Below, one piece after another: positions 1 to 8,954 of a DNA stretch of 64,000 bases. Position 1 is the stretch's first letter. Each line of letters starts with the position of its first letter. This DNA is from Candidatus Chlorohelix allophototropha (GTDB lineage Bacteria; Chloroflexota; Chloroflexia; Chloroheliales; Chloroheliaceae), in NCBI RefSeq assembly GCF_030389965.1, contig NZ_CP128400.1, forward strand, positions 868,001 to 932,000, written 5' to 3'. The notes under the pieces are model-generated. The model ran no database searches. It worked only from the letters and a program-made list of their open reading frames with translations, and was not told where the DNA came from. A program made the translations under genes and the position numbers.

Positions 1-1
1 C

Positions 2-589
2 GGTGGCGGTTCGGACGATGCTCGAAAGGTTGGGGAAGCGGAACGACGCGAAATTTCTGAAATTCGTAAAAAAGAACAACGAGAAGCCTGCCGAGTCGTA
101 GGGGTAAAAGAGGTGTTCTTTTTAGATTACCCAGACGGCAGAATTGAACCGAACCTCGATTTGAGGCGCGATATAGTACGCATGTTGCGCCGTTTCCAAC
201 CTGCCAGAGTTGTTATCCAATCACCAGAGCGCAACTGGACACCTAATTATCCGGTAGCGCGCCACCATCCCGATCATCTTGCTACCGGAGAAGCAGCAAT
301 CCGAGCGATTTATCCTGCCAGCCAAAACCCATGGGATTTCCCCGAACTACTCGAAGAAGGGCTGGAGCCTCACAAGGTGAAAGAAATATTTTTTATGGGC
401 GCACCTACCCAGAACTTTATGGTTGATATCACAGAAACTATCGAAAATAAGATGGAGGCGCTTAAAGCGCACGCCAGCCAGCTTCCAGATTTTGCCTCGA
501 TTGAAGAACGAATTAGAGGTTGGGCTACCAGTACCGGCAAAAAATATGAAGTATCCTATGCTGAGGAGTTTCACCGTACCGAAAATTGA
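2..589 (+). CDS. PIG-L (LmbE-like) deacetylase, 5'-truncated by window edge
   Basis: The reading frame is open from base 2, so the gene begins upstream of the window and about 195 C-terminal residues remain. The PIG-L family are zinc-dependent N-deacetylases acting on GlcNAc-type substrates or related small molecules. The visible signature is the second metal motif, RHHPDHLATGEA, preceded by the strand FFLDYPDGR. The first motif (AHPDD) should lie upstream and cannot be seen. The stop overlaps the region just before the crotonase-like gene, whose ribosome-binding site starts 3 bases later, so the two are probably co-transcribed. The substrate cannot be assigned. Confidence 0.85.
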   Translation, partial: GGGSDDARKVGEAERREISEIRKKEQREACRVVGVKEVFFLDYPDGRIEPNLDLRRDIVRMLRRFQPARVVIQSPERNWTPNYPVARHHPDHLATGEAAIRAIYPASQNPWDFPELLEEGLEPHKVKEIFFMGAPTQNFMVDITETIENKMEALKAHASQLPDFASIEERIRGWATSTGKKYEVSYAEEFHRTEN

Positions 590-606
590 GTAGGGGAGGT
601 ATTACA

Positions 607-1377
607 ATGAAGTATGAAATGGTAGAACTGACTTATGCAGGAGATTACGCCACCATTACCATGAACTCGCCTGAGCGCCGCAATGCGCTTTCTATGCAAC
701 ATATGCTTGAATTGACGGCGGCTTTCAATGAAGCAGGCGATAGCAAGGTGCGGGGGGTATATCTCGCAGCGAATGGACCTGCTTTTAGCGCAGGGCATGA
801 TTTCCGAGATATGGCAGGTCAAGACCTTGTTTTTATGCGTAAAATGATGAAAACCTGCGTTACCCTAATGGATACAATCCAAGCTATTCCCCAACCTGTA
901 CTGGCGCGAGTGCATGCCCTAGCTACCGCTGCCGGTTGTCAGTTGGTTGCTTCGTGCGATTTGGCAGTTGCAGCGGACACTGTGGGCTTTGCAACACCGG
1001 GCGGTAAGGGTGGGTGGTTCTGTTTTACCCCGATGGTAGCATTAAGCCGTCAGATTGGGCGCAAGCGTGCCGCCGAAATGCTCTTCACCGGGGATGTAAT
1101 TGACGCTAAAACCGCTTACGAATGGGGCTTGATTAATCGGGTTGTAACTGCCGATAAGTTGCTGGAGGAATCTGAAAAGCTGATGCTGGCAGCTACTCGT
1201 GGCAGTTTCTGGTCAAAAGCTATCGGTAAACAGGCATTTTACGCTCAAATTGATCTAGAGCAACCTAAAGCCTATTCCTACAGTATGGAAGTTATGGCGG
1301 CAACCTCACAAACACCGGACGCACAAGAAGGTATGCGCGCCTTCCTTGAAAAGCGCAAACCCAATTTCCAGCGTTAA
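607..1377 (+). CDS. enoyl-CoA hydratase/isomerase family protein, ECHDC3-like
   Basis: A 256-residue crotonase-fold protein. The ATG was chosen because AGGGGAGGT lies 7 bases upstream; the longer TTG start runs through that site. It follows the human ECHDC3 pattern closely (ATAAGCQLVASCDLAVA, then FATPGGKGG, then EMLFTGD). Classical hydratases carry two catalytic glutamates at GGGCEL and in the following FGQPE-like loop. Here the first position is Gln (AGCQL) and the second loop has Gly, so ordinary hydratase chemistry is unlikely. The oxyanion-hole segment FSAGHDFRD is intact, so acyl-CoA binding is still expected. Function beyond the crotonase fold is unknown. Confidence 0.85.
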   Translation: MKYEMVELTYAGDYATITMNSPERRNALSMQHMLELTAAFNEAGDSKVRGVYLAANGPAFSAGHDFRDMAGQDLVFMRKMMKTCVTLMDTIQAIPQPVLARVHALATAAGCQLVASCDLAVAADTVGFATPGGKGGWFCFTPMVALSRQIGRKRAAEMLFTGDVIDAKTAYEWGLINRVVTADKLLEESEKLMLAATRGSFWSKAIGKQAFYAQIDLEQPKAYSYSMEVMAATSQTPDAQEGMRAFLEKRKPNFQR

Positions 1378-1392
1378 GCTAAAACTCCAAAA

Positions 1393-1423
1393 CATCGGGT
1401 CTCTCATAAGGTGAGACCTGATG
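1393..1423 (+). terminator. stem-loop terminator after the crotonase gene
   Basis: An 11-base arm CATCGGGTCTC pairs with GAGACCTGATG (one G:U pair) across a short loop and is followed by a weak T-rich run (CTGTTTATTG). It lies 16 bases after the stop codon. The GTG at 1411 that would extend the next gene sits inside this stem, which argues against that start. Confidence 0.55.
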
Positions 1424-1491
1424 CTGTTTATTGTAACTACTTAGTCTTATCTTTTCATTATTGCTGTAAACCTAATTTGGGAGGTATTCAC

Positions 1492-2457
1492 TTGGTAACA
1501 TGCACAAGATGTGGTAAAGAAGCAGGTATGTTGGGTTCAATAGCTTTCAATAAACAAACTAATCGGTGTGGGAAATGTGATAGCGATATAAACAATTTAC
1601 TGAAACAATTCAGAACACATTTTATCAATGCATGCTCTGATGGCATAATAACTCAAGAGGAATGGTATGCAATTACTTCCCCTTTAGCCTCACAAGGGTT
1701 AAGTATCAATGAAGCCCTAAATTATGTACGCGGGGATGCGCTTCATTTTCTGGAACGCAGTTTAGCATTTGCCTCAGCAGATGGCTATATTACAGATGTA
1801 GAAGAATTGCATATCTTGCAATTGAAAGAATTTCTACAAATACCTGATGTTATAGCTCATAATATTTTGCAGCGACTCTCATATCTAAAGACATTGACGT
1901 GTATCAGAATGGGACAGTTACCCTCAATTATACCCTCAATTCATTTAGATGCAGGAGAAATTTGTCATTTGGAAGTACCCGCCATCTATTACAAAGTTAA
2001 TGTCAGAACTATCACTCAGATACCGGGACGATTAGTTGCCACTGACAAGAAGCTTCTTTTCCTGTCTGCTTCTGGAGGTAGCGAAACTCTATGGAAAAGT
2101 GTTTTGAGGGTAGACTTACAGCTACCAAATATTTACCTAGAACTTTCAAAAAAGAGTAGCAATGGTTCTTATTATGTGCAAGACCCAGTATATGTCGAGG
2201 CTGTTTTAAGCACATTAATTAAATTGAATAAGCGACAATTTCTTATTCCTTCCAACGGTATAGAAAATAGACGAATACCGCAGGAGGTAAAAGTTGCTGT
2301 TTGGAATCGAGATCAGGGTAAATGTGTAGAATGTGGGGCTACGGAATACCTAGAGTATGACCATATCATACCTTTCAGCAAGGGTGGAGCAAGTTCGGTC
2401 AATAATGTACAATTATTATGCCGCAAATGCAATTTAAAAAAGAGCGACAAAATCTAG
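1492..2457 (+). CDS. zinc-ribbon / TerB-like / HNH nuclease protein, function unknown
   Basis: About 321 residues from a TTG start placed 7 bases after GGGAGG. The N-terminus has two CxxC pairs (CTRCGK and CGKCDS), a likely zinc ribbon. Next comes a helical region with two acidic segments (SDGIITQEEW and ADGYITDVEE), reminiscent of TerB-like domains. A middle beta-rich stretch of about 100 residues follows. The last 55 residues are a clear HNH domain: CVECG, EYDHIIPFSKGG, then NNVQLLCRKCNLKK. HNH proteins of this type cleave DNA in restriction, mobile-element or toxin settings. I do not recognise the full architecture. No partner gene is adjacent; the next gene is a decayed HAD phosphatase. 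Confidence 0.75.
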   Translation: MVTCTRCGKEAGMLGSIAFNKQTNRCGKCDSDINNLLKQFRTHFINACSDGIITQEEWYAITSPLASQGLSINEALNYVRGDALHFLERSLAFASADGYITDVEELHILQLKEFLQIPDVIAHNILQRLSYLKTLTCIRMGQLPSIIPSIHLDAGEICHLEVPAIYYKVNVRTITQIPGRLVATDKKLLFLSASGGSETLWKSVLRVDLQLPNIYLELSKKSSNGSYYVQDPVYVEAVLSTLIKLNKRQFLIPSNGIENRRIPQEVKVAVWNRDQGKCVECGATEYLEYDHIIPFSKGGASSVNNVQLLCRKCNLKKSDKI

Positions 2458-2519
2458 TTCCAGAGTATCCGATAACTCCTAGCTTACAAAATATCTAATG
2501 TATTATCCGAACCAGTGGT

Positions 2520-2846
2520 ATGTTCACTATCGAAATATTTAAACCATTCTTTCCCAAAGCCAGTTATGAGGAGTTGCATAACCTTAGCCGTTTAAAGGAT
2601 GCTGTCTTCAGAGAAAAAACTGAAAAGGTCGGGATTCCATTTCTACCCGGGGTAGCACGTTTATTACAGAAACTGAAAGAAGCAGGCTTTAAACAAGGGA
2701 TAGCCACAGGCTCACCCGCTAAAAACCTAGAACTGGTATTTAACAGCAACCCGGGCAGTCGAAACTATTTTTCAGGAACAGTGGTAGTAAATGTAGCCTT
2801 GGTAAAGATGACAGAATCTAAACTGCTAGAGCCGATTTTGTATTAG
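2520..2846 (+). pseudogene. HAD-superfamily phosphatase remnant (beta-phosphoglucomutase-like)
   Basis: The 108-residue reading frame matches the cap and second motif of HAD phosphatases (FLPGVARLLQKLKEAGFK followed by GIATGSPAKNLELVF). It lacks the N-terminal DxDGT nucleophile motif and has no recognisable Lys/KPxPD or acidic C-terminal motif after residue 80. There is no clear ribosome-binding site at the ATG. Complete family members are about 210-230 residues, so this fragment should be catalytically dead. It sits between the HNH protein and a convergent minus-strand operon. Confidence 0.55.
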
Positions 2847-2854
2847 CCTAGTAA

Positions 2855-3682
2855 CTAATTCTCGCTATTGTTTATTTTAGGGGTGAGATCATCGGGAAGT
2901 CCACCTGTTTCTAGCAAAAACTCACGCGCTTTTAGCATGAATTGAATCTCTTGCTTGAGGCTTACTTCGGTGTCAAAACCCTTCCGTAAGAACTCGATTA
3001 AGTCGAAACGACCTCGCTCAATGTTAACCGGATCATCGGGAGCTTCCAGCAATAATGCCAGACCGCGTATTATCAATGGTGAAGTGGCAAAAGCACGCTT
3101 TTCAAGGATTGCATCACAGACGCGAATAGCTTGTGAATAACGCTCAATCTCAAGCTCGGTAAAAGCCATTTTCAGCAGCGCATAATAGGTTGCCTGACCG
3201 AATCGTTGATTTGGCATTAGCTCCCAAGCGCGATCAAGGCTTTCCGCCACTACCTGCACATCAACCGGCTCAATGCAATTGGCAATGCTCGCTAAGTTAC
3301 TGTATGCGGAGGCGTTGCCAGGTTGCAATTCCACAATACGACGGTAGCAATCCAAAGCCTCTTGATATTGTTCAAGATTAGTATGGCAAGTCGCCATTAA
3401 GTTTATGACACGAGGTTGATTAGGAGTACGTTCCAAAACCTTACGGCACAATTGCAGAGCAGTCGGGTAATCCTGTGCCAAATAGTGACGGCTGGCTTCA
3501 TTAAAAAGTTTGATTTCGGGACGGTTCGCCTGTCGCCACGACATTAAAACCATCCCGCAGAGCATACCGGTTAGCAGTGATATTACCACCCAGCGCAATC
3601 CATAAGCGGACAAGAACATATAAGCCAGCATAGATACTACTAGCAGAAAGACAAATCCCAAAAATGGTAATATCCTAAGCAT
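2855..3682 (-). CDS. membrane-anchored TPR protein
   Basis: 275 residues. Two hydrophobic segments fill residues 4-48, then tetratricopeptide repeats occupy about 60-140 (for example the unit around ALDCYRRIVELQPGNASAYSNLA). The C-terminal half is helical and more divergent. TPR domains scaffold protein complexes, and the anchor would place this one at the cytoplasmic membrane. It starts 4 bases after the stop of the Eis-like acetyltransferase and is almost certainly its operon partner; its own ribosome-binding site is weak, which suggests translational coupling. The binding partner is unknown. Confidence 0.8.
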   Translation of the reverse strand: MLRILPFLGFVFLLVVSMLAYMFLSAYGLRWVVISLLTGMLCGMVLMSWRQANRPEIKLFNEASRHYLAQDYPTALQLCRKVLERTPNQPRVINLMATCHTNLEQYQEALDCYRRIVELQPGNASAYSNLASIANCIEPVDVQVVAESLDRAWELMPNQRFGQATYYALLKMAFTELEIERYSQAIRVCDAILEKRAFATSPLIIRGLALLLEAPDDPVNIERGRFDLIEFLRKGFDTEVSLKQEIQFMLKAREFLLETGGLPDDLTPKINNSEN

Positions 3683-3686
3683 TATT

Positions 3687-4898
3687 CTAAAAATAGTCCG
3701 CCATAAAGGCAGTTGGTTGTCCGAGTGGGCTAAACAGGCTTTGCGCTGCCATTAAGTCTAGTTCACTACGTACATCCAGCAAGCCAAGTTCTGCCAGCTT
3801 AACCGGGCTAAGATAACCCGCATACAATTGAGCCAATTGCCGTATATCACAACTCAAACCACTTTTGTAGTCTTGCGGCAAGGTTTCAACTTGAATTTTA
3901 TGCCCGATTGTCTCAATACGCAAGGTCAGATTATTCCATTCCAAAAGTTTGTCAGTAAGGGTCAAAGTAAACGCGCTCGGTGTACGAACCTGCCAACTTC
4001 GCTCTAGCAACGCCTTTTTCGCGTCAAGAATACGCAGCATATAGCCCGGAGAAAGAGTTTGCTCAGCTTCGCGCGGATCATCTAGTAAAGCAAAGAAATC
4101 ATCATCTGGGTTAGTTTCCCAAATAACCGTTTCTGCCTGTGAATCGTGATTCGCCAAAAATGCCAGAACTTCGTGCCGAGAGGTATAGTCTTTCCATACC
4201 ATCTCTTGAATCTGCATTTCGCGATCCCAATCCTTGATAATGTGCATATTGTAAATTACATAGGCGCGTGCTTCACCCTCTTGATTGTACCAAACATAGG
4301 CATGTTTAGCCTCGTTGAGGCGTTGCCGAAAAATAGCCCAACTCCAGCGAAATTCAGAGCGCGTAATCAAACCAAAATTGCCCCGACAATAACTCTCATA
4401 CAGAGCGTTAAGTATCTGCCAATCAGTGTGGCTTATCTCGCGCCAACGTCCTTTCGCTTTTGGGCGGAATTTTTGAAGCACAGACATTTTTACTTTTATT
4501 TTCTTAGAATTTGCCGCCAGTTCGTAGCCAAACTTTTTATAGAAAGGGAAATAAAAAGGATACAGGGTGGAAATATTATAACCAGCCTCGCGATGTTCGC
4601 GCATAACCGCTTCCAGTAACCTATTTATACAACCCTGTCGGCGATGCTCAGGTGGGGTAGCCACTGAGGTGATACCTGCCATTCTTACTTTGCTTTGCCC
4701 TAGCCACAAATCGGGGTAAATTATACGCAAAGCTGCTTTTATTTCACCGTCTTCTTCAAGAACACGGGTATCATGCAGAGTAGGTTTAACGCTCAGTTCA
4801 AGCCAACTTGCAGCCCGCTCTGAGTCCATTACAAAAGCATCGCTAACATAATTGCCGAATATATCAAGCTCTTCTAATTTCAATGGTCGTACAGGCAA
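3687..4898 (-). CDS. GNAT acetyltransferase, Eis family
   Basis: 403 residues, the normal length for Eis-type proteins, which have two GNAT folds and a C-terminal SCP2-like domain. The acetyl-CoA loop is seen as VATPPEHRRQGCINRLL, followed by the Eis-typical YPFYFPFYKKFGYE. The protein ends in ...ADYF; in Eis enzymes the terminal Phe carboxylate acts as general base. Eis proteins acetylate amines, including aminoglycosides in mycobacteria, but the native substrate here is unknown. An AAAGGAG site lies just upstream of the ATG. It is the first gene of a two-gene operon with the TPR protein. Confidence 0.85.
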   Translation of the reverse strand: MPVRPLKLEELDIFGNYVSDAFVMDSERAASWLELSVKPTLHDTRVLEEDGEIKAALRIIYPDLWLGQSKVRMAGITSVATPPEHRRQGCINRLLEAVMREHREAGYNISTLYPFYFPFYKKFGYELAANSKKIKVKMSVLQKFRPKAKGRWREISHTDWQILNALYESYCRGNFGLITRSEFRWSWAIFRQRLNEAKHAYVWYNQEGEARAYVIYNMHIIKDWDREMQIQEMVWKDYTSRHEVLAFLANHDSQAETVIWETNPDDDFFALLDDPREAEQTLSPGYMLRILDAKKALLERSWQVRTPSAFTLTLTDKLLEWNNLTLRIETIGHKIQVETLPQDYKSGLSCDIRQLAQLYAGYLSPVKLAELGLLDVRSELDLMAAQSLFSPLGQPTAFMADYF

Positions 4899-4983
4899 GG
4901 ATAGCTCCTTTCTTTATATCCGATTGGTTAGCTGTTTATACTTTAATCCTCTTTCGCCTGATCGTCAAGTTTGGGCAGCTTTA

Positions 4984-5019
4984 AAATAAAAACTCCCTGC
5001 TATATTGCAAACAGGGAGT
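4984..5019 (-). terminator. rho-independent terminator of the PhaC-like gene
   Basis: Read on the minus strand, ACTCCCTG and CAGGGAGT form an 8-bp perfect stem around a 12-base loop, followed by TTTTTATTTTAA. It lies about 20 bases past the stop of the PhaC-like gene. Confidence 0.85.
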
Positions 5020-5037
5020 CGGGAAGCGTCTTTACGA

Positions 5038-6240
5038 TTACTTCTGAGAGTAAGTGAGGATTTTCTTGGAAATCGGAGTCCAAGTTGAGCGCAGAATATC
5101 TTTGCCCATAAACAGACCGATATGCCCTGCCGGAACAAGATATTCATAAATATGCTCAGGGGCAGTACCAACATAATTCCGCATATCCAATACTTGCACC
5201 GGGGGGGTAATATGGTCACGCTTACCACCCATCAGAAAGAGCGGGTTTTTGTAGTCGGCAAGATTCAGTTTTCTGCCATCCACTACCAGTTTACCTTGGA
5301 TCAACTCATTATCTCGGAAGAGGTGTTCTACCAACCAGAGATAAAAAGTGCCGGGAATATTCTGAGCATAATCATACCAATTCTTCATCTGCTTAAAGCG
5401 TTTGACCGCACCTGCATCATGCATATGCTGATACAGGTTTAGAAAGCGTTCAGGCAATTGCTGTGGGCGCATTAGGTTAAAACCCATCACCATAAAATTG
5501 CCATTCAGCACACCACCACCCATTGCCACCAAATTGCGATAGAATGCCATGCCTCTATCCGGGTAAGTTCTGGCAATATGGTTCACCTGCTGTACAATCG
5601 GACCATCACCTGCCTGAAAGTTAATAGGCGCGCCCGCTATCGATAGGGTATTAACCATATCGGGATACATTGCTGCAAAAATTGCCGATAACCAACCACC
5701 TTGGCAATCTCCCACCAGATTTACCTTACCGCCTAGCATCTGGACAATATGCTTCAACATGCGCATATAATCTTCAACAGTGGTATTGCCGGTAGCACGG
5801 GTAGCGCTAACCCACTCAATACAGTACATTGCGCCCAGACCGGCATGTCGTAGGGTCTGAACCTGACTCTGATCATGGCTGTAATCGGCAATATAAGAGT
5901 GGTGCCCTGCCTGTGGTGGTAACACCAGAGTAGGAACGACTGAATCAGAGGGAATATCGTCTTGAGAGAAATCGAGCAATTTGATTTGCTTCTCAAACTC
6001 GCGTGGGAGAGCCACAAGCCTGTGAGGGGTTTGCCACTCTGGACGGGGAGGAGTTATTATTTCCTGAAAATAATCCATATTCCGGCGATAAAGCTTAGTA
6101 GGTGAGGTGAGGAACTCATTCCAAGCTTGTATGTAAGTTTTAACAGCCTGATTACTAACCGTAACAGCGCTTTCAACAAAAGCAGTGTACTGCTTATTAA
6201 TATAATTCAAGCTATCCTTATCAAGCTTCTGTGAATTCAT
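5038..6240 (-). CDS. phaC: PhaC-like polyhydroxyalkanoate synthase/acyltransferase (alpha/beta hydrolase)
   Basis: 400 residues. The nucleophile elbow is G-D-C179-Q-G-G: the cysteine lipase-like box of PHA synthases rather than the serine of ordinary hydrolases. The other triad members appear as D342 (GKRDHITPP) and H373 (PAGHIGLF). PHA synthases polymerise hydroxyacyl-CoA into storage polyester granules. The length is between class III PhaC (about 355) and class I enzymes (about 590). A helical, phasin-like N-terminus of about 80 residues precedes the core. No PhaE, PhaR, phasin, PhaA or PhaB gene is next to it. GAGGTT upstream of the ATG supports the start. Confidence 0.8.
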   Translation of the reverse strand: MNSQKLDKDSLNYINKQYTAFVESAVTVSNQAVKTYIQAWNEFLTSPTKLYRRNMDYFQEIITPPRPEWQTPHRLVALPREFEKQIKLLDFSQDDIPSDSVVPTLVLPPQAGHHSYIADYSHDQSQVQTLRHAGLGAMYCIEWVSATRATGNTTVEDYMRMLKHIVQMLGGKVNLVGDCQGGWLSAIFAAMYPDMVNTLSIAGAPINFQAGDGPIVQQVNHIARTYPDRGMAFYRNLVAMGGGVLNGNFMVMGFNLMRPQQLPERFLNLYQHMHDAGAVKRFKQMKNWYDYAQNIPGTFYLWLVEHLFRDNELIQGKLVVDGRKLNLADYKNPLFLMGGKRDHITPPVQVLDMRNYVGTAPEHIYEYLVPAGHIGLFMGKDILRSTWTPISKKILTYSQK

Positions 6241-6555
6241 CTTTGAACCTCGCTATGTAATTATGCACATTTGAATTAGGGTAATGCATTAACAAAGCAG
6301 CAATTAAGCAAAAGGGTAGCTTACGAGCCGCAGCAGTTTTCTCAAAATAAAATTTACTATTCAATATATTTTGCAACGAATTTTAGAGTATTACAACAAT
6401 ATTGAATTAAGTCTTAGACAAGAAATGATTGCAGATAATTAACCATATTTCTTTACTATTAAAACTGGTACAAGTATTATAACCTTTTTAGTTAACAATT
6501 ACAGCACGGAGATATAGCTTTTTATTATTAAAATCATAAACTCTACTCTATGTAA
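6241..6555. other. AT-rich intergenic gap
   Basis: About 315 bases between two minus-strand genes. It must hold the promoter of the PhaC-like gene and the 3' end of the GH5 transcription unit's upstream neighbour. I see the PhaC ribosome-binding site (GAGGTT) and long AT runs, but no convincing promoter pair, terminator or RNA gene. Confidence 0.5.
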
Positions 6556-8844
6556 TCAAAGCCAACCTCGTTGCTTCAATATTTGCATACCCAACTGTCC
6601 CAATAAAACTTCATAGGGAGTGCCACGATTCTCTGGGTGGTATTCAAAGCGAGCGCGTTCAAAGTATTGCACCGCATAGGTTTTTCCATCATTAGGATTA
6701 ACCTCTGAAAACTCTTCGCTAAGAGGGAAACCAAATTGAGCTAACCCACCATTCTTTTCCCAGTAAGAGCGGAAACCACTGCCAAGGGTATGACCGGTTT
6801 CGGAGAAATATAAACGGTTACTGGTGCTGGGGCGCGGAACACTCTGAAAAGGCGCTTCACCTTCGCGACCACTAATAATCGCACGACCAAGATGACCTAG
6901 CAATACCTCATATTGAGTGCCGTGATTCTCAGGGTGATATTCAAAGCGCGCGCGTTCAAAGTATTGCACCGTATAGGTTTTTCCATCTTGCGGGTTTTGC
7001 TCGGTAAATTCTTCGGTTATAGGATAACCGTACATGGATAAGCCGCCGTTGCGCTCCCAGTAGTAGCGAAACGCGCCACCTAGCGTATGACCTGTCTCAG
7101 CAAACAGAAGCGAACTACCACCCTGAGCGCGTGCCGTTTCAGATTTATCAAACTGAGTAAGGGCATAAGCCGCGCCCGGTTGCACTTTTAAGTTCAGAAT
7201 ACCAGAGTCATTTGTGAACTGAATACGTTGCCCATTCGGCTGAATTAACCGGAAGGGTAGCTTTGGATCACGGTTGGGGAACAACGCTTGCAAATCAACC
7301 GTAACTTCCCCCGGTGATCCGGCAGTTATGTAAAGCTCAGGTTGGACACTGTTATTCCACCAGACTGCAAAAGGAGAAATCTGCTCCTGCTGGATGGTGA
7401 CTGCGCCATACTGGAAATTGGTTGCGCTGGTAAAAACACCCCTACTAGCGGTAAAAGAATAAATTACCTCTCTACCGGAGGGTTGAAGTGTGTTCATGCT
7501 CATAGTGCTTTGATATTGCTCGCTACCAAAATAGCTTGCCAACGCACTCAAGGCATAAAAAGAAAGTTTTGGCTGATTATTGTCGTCTAACAAACCCAAG
7601 CCTGCTTCAAACTTATTAATTCCGGGCGTAAAATTTGATAACATCCACTTGTAGCCGCCGCCAAAACCCCTCCAGTTAAGATAAGCCCAAATCGCGGTTT
7701 CATAGCTGGCAGTTGTGTTTTGCGGTAAGCTAGAACCATCGAAGCGTAAATTGCTATAACCGAATTCTTCCAATACTACCGGGCGATCCTTGAACTGAGT
7801 GCGCAAACTTTCAAGAAAAGAAAGAGTGGAAATTACGCCATCGTAGCCTTCAGAAGGGAAATTATGGTAAGAGATAAAATTAAGTTGGTTATTGGCAGGC
7901 ATCCGCGCCAACAACGGCTCATTCCAACCTAGCGTAACTAATGCCGCAGAGTCGGCATTTCGAATCGCACCTATTCTTATTTGCATCCAAACATCAAGGG
8001 TGCGGCTGACTAGGTTGTAAAAGCCTTGCCAATTACCTGATTCTGGCGCATCCATAAAATCCATCAGGGTTTTGCTAGTGTGCGCCACTTGCCAGCTTAT
8101 AGCGGCATTTCGAAATTCTTCCCAAATCTTCAAGGCATTCCAGAAATAATAGGCGGTGCGGTCATCCATGTAGGCTGGTATAGATAATTTCCCATAAGCG
8201 GAAGTGCGCATAGAACTAACGTAGCCAAGCGGGTATCTTTCGCCGTAACCGCGAATTAATTCATCGGACAATAAGGGTACGCCCATATTGACAGGGTAAC
8301 GCCCGGCGGCTATTTCGCCAAAGCTGAGTTCATTGCGCAAGTCATAGCCGAATATAGCGGGATTTCCGGCGTAACGGGCGGCGATGCGGCGATCCAAATC
8401 AGCTTCTGTTAGCAAATCAGGTTGGCTGTAATCTTGAAAAGTAATCAACAAAGCCAGCCCATGACGTTGAGCTAAATTTACGACTGTATCCAGTTTGCCC
8501 CAATCTCCATAATTTAGGGAGTCGCGCAATTGGCTCTGGATAAACACCCGCAAGGTGTTGATGCCTCCCTTGGAAGCAATTTCGAAATCCTGATTGATTA
8601 GGTTGGGGTCAAAACGGCTATTGTCCCACATTAACCAAGCACGGTCATTATGCCCTTCATAGTTCGCGCCGATTAGAAAAACCGGGTTGCCGCTGCCATC
8701 TACGAATTGCGCGCCATTAACCCGGTAAGGAGTATTTGAACGCATGGGTGAGGAAGCGTTTGCGGTAGGCGAAATCATGGGTAAAAGGAGAGTCGCTAAC
8801 AAAAGCGCAAGAATAAAACGAGTAATGTTTTTGTACAAGATCAT
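6556..8844 (-). CDS. secreted GH5-like glycoside hydrolase with duplicated C-terminal modules
   Basis: 762 residues with a Sec signal peptide (residues 1-30, ending TANAS). The catalytic domain runs to about residue 430. The acid/base Glu is in YDLRNELSFGE and the nucleophile Glu in VVLEEFGYS, as in GH5-type (beta/alpha)8 cellulase/mannanase enzymes. A beta-rich linker domain follows, then two homologous modules of about 75 residues, each with GHTLG..F..YWE.NGG, a (Y/F)G(Y/F)P turn and QYFERARFEYHPEN. I have seen these modules in Chloroflexota surface proteins; they probably bind cell wall or polysaccharide. The substrate is not predictable. There is no clear Shine-Dalgarno site before the ATG. 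Confidence 0.85.
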   Translation of the reverse strand: MILYKNITRFILALLLATLLLPMISPTANASSPMRSNTPYRVNGAQFVDGSGNPVFLIGANYEGHNDRAWLMWDNSRFDPNLINQDFEIASKGGINTLRVFIQSQLRDSLNYGDWGKLDTVVNLAQRHGLALLITFQDYSQPDLLTEADLDRRIAARYAGNPAIFGYDLRNELSFGEIAAGRYPVNMGVPLLSDELIRGYGERYPLGYVSSMRTSAYGKLSIPAYMDDRTAYYFWNALKIWEEFRNAAISWQVAHTSKTLMDFMDAPESGNWQGFYNLVSRTLDVWMQIRIGAIRNADSAALVTLGWNEPLLARMPANNQLNFISYHNFPSEGYDGVISTLSFLESLRTQFKDRPVVLEEFGYSNLRFDGSSLPQNTTASYETAIWAYLNWRGFGGGYKWMLSNFTPGINKFEAGLGLLDDNNQPKLSFYALSALASYFGSEQYQSTMSMNTLQPSGREVIYSFTASRGVFTSATNFQYGAVTIQQEQISPFAVWWNNSVQPELYITAGSPGEVTVDLQALFPNRDPKLPFRLIQPNGQRIQFTNDSGILNLKVQPGAAYALTQFDKSETARAQGGSSLLFAETGHTLGGAFRYYWERNGGLSMYGYPITEEFTEQNPQDGKTYTVQYFERARFEYHPENHGTQYEVLLGHLGRAIISGREGEAPFQSVPRPSTSNRLYFSETGHTLGSGFRSYWEKNGGLAQFGFPLSEEFSEVNPNDGKTYAVQYFERARFEYHPENRGTPYEVLLGQLGMQILKQRGWL

Positions 8845-8954
8845 AACTTAAATTTAAGGCTAAAATGTTATTTAATAGTACTATAAAATACATACTGCAT
8901 AAGGTTATATTTTCCCTGTTTAGTTAACTAATTACAAGAGGGAAAGGATTAGAA

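Noticed and set aside
1411-1491. Upstream GTG start for the zinc-ribbon/HNH protein
   Set aside because: It sits in the terminator stem of the preceding gene, and the added residues are not domain-like; the TTG at 1492 has a good ribosome-binding site.
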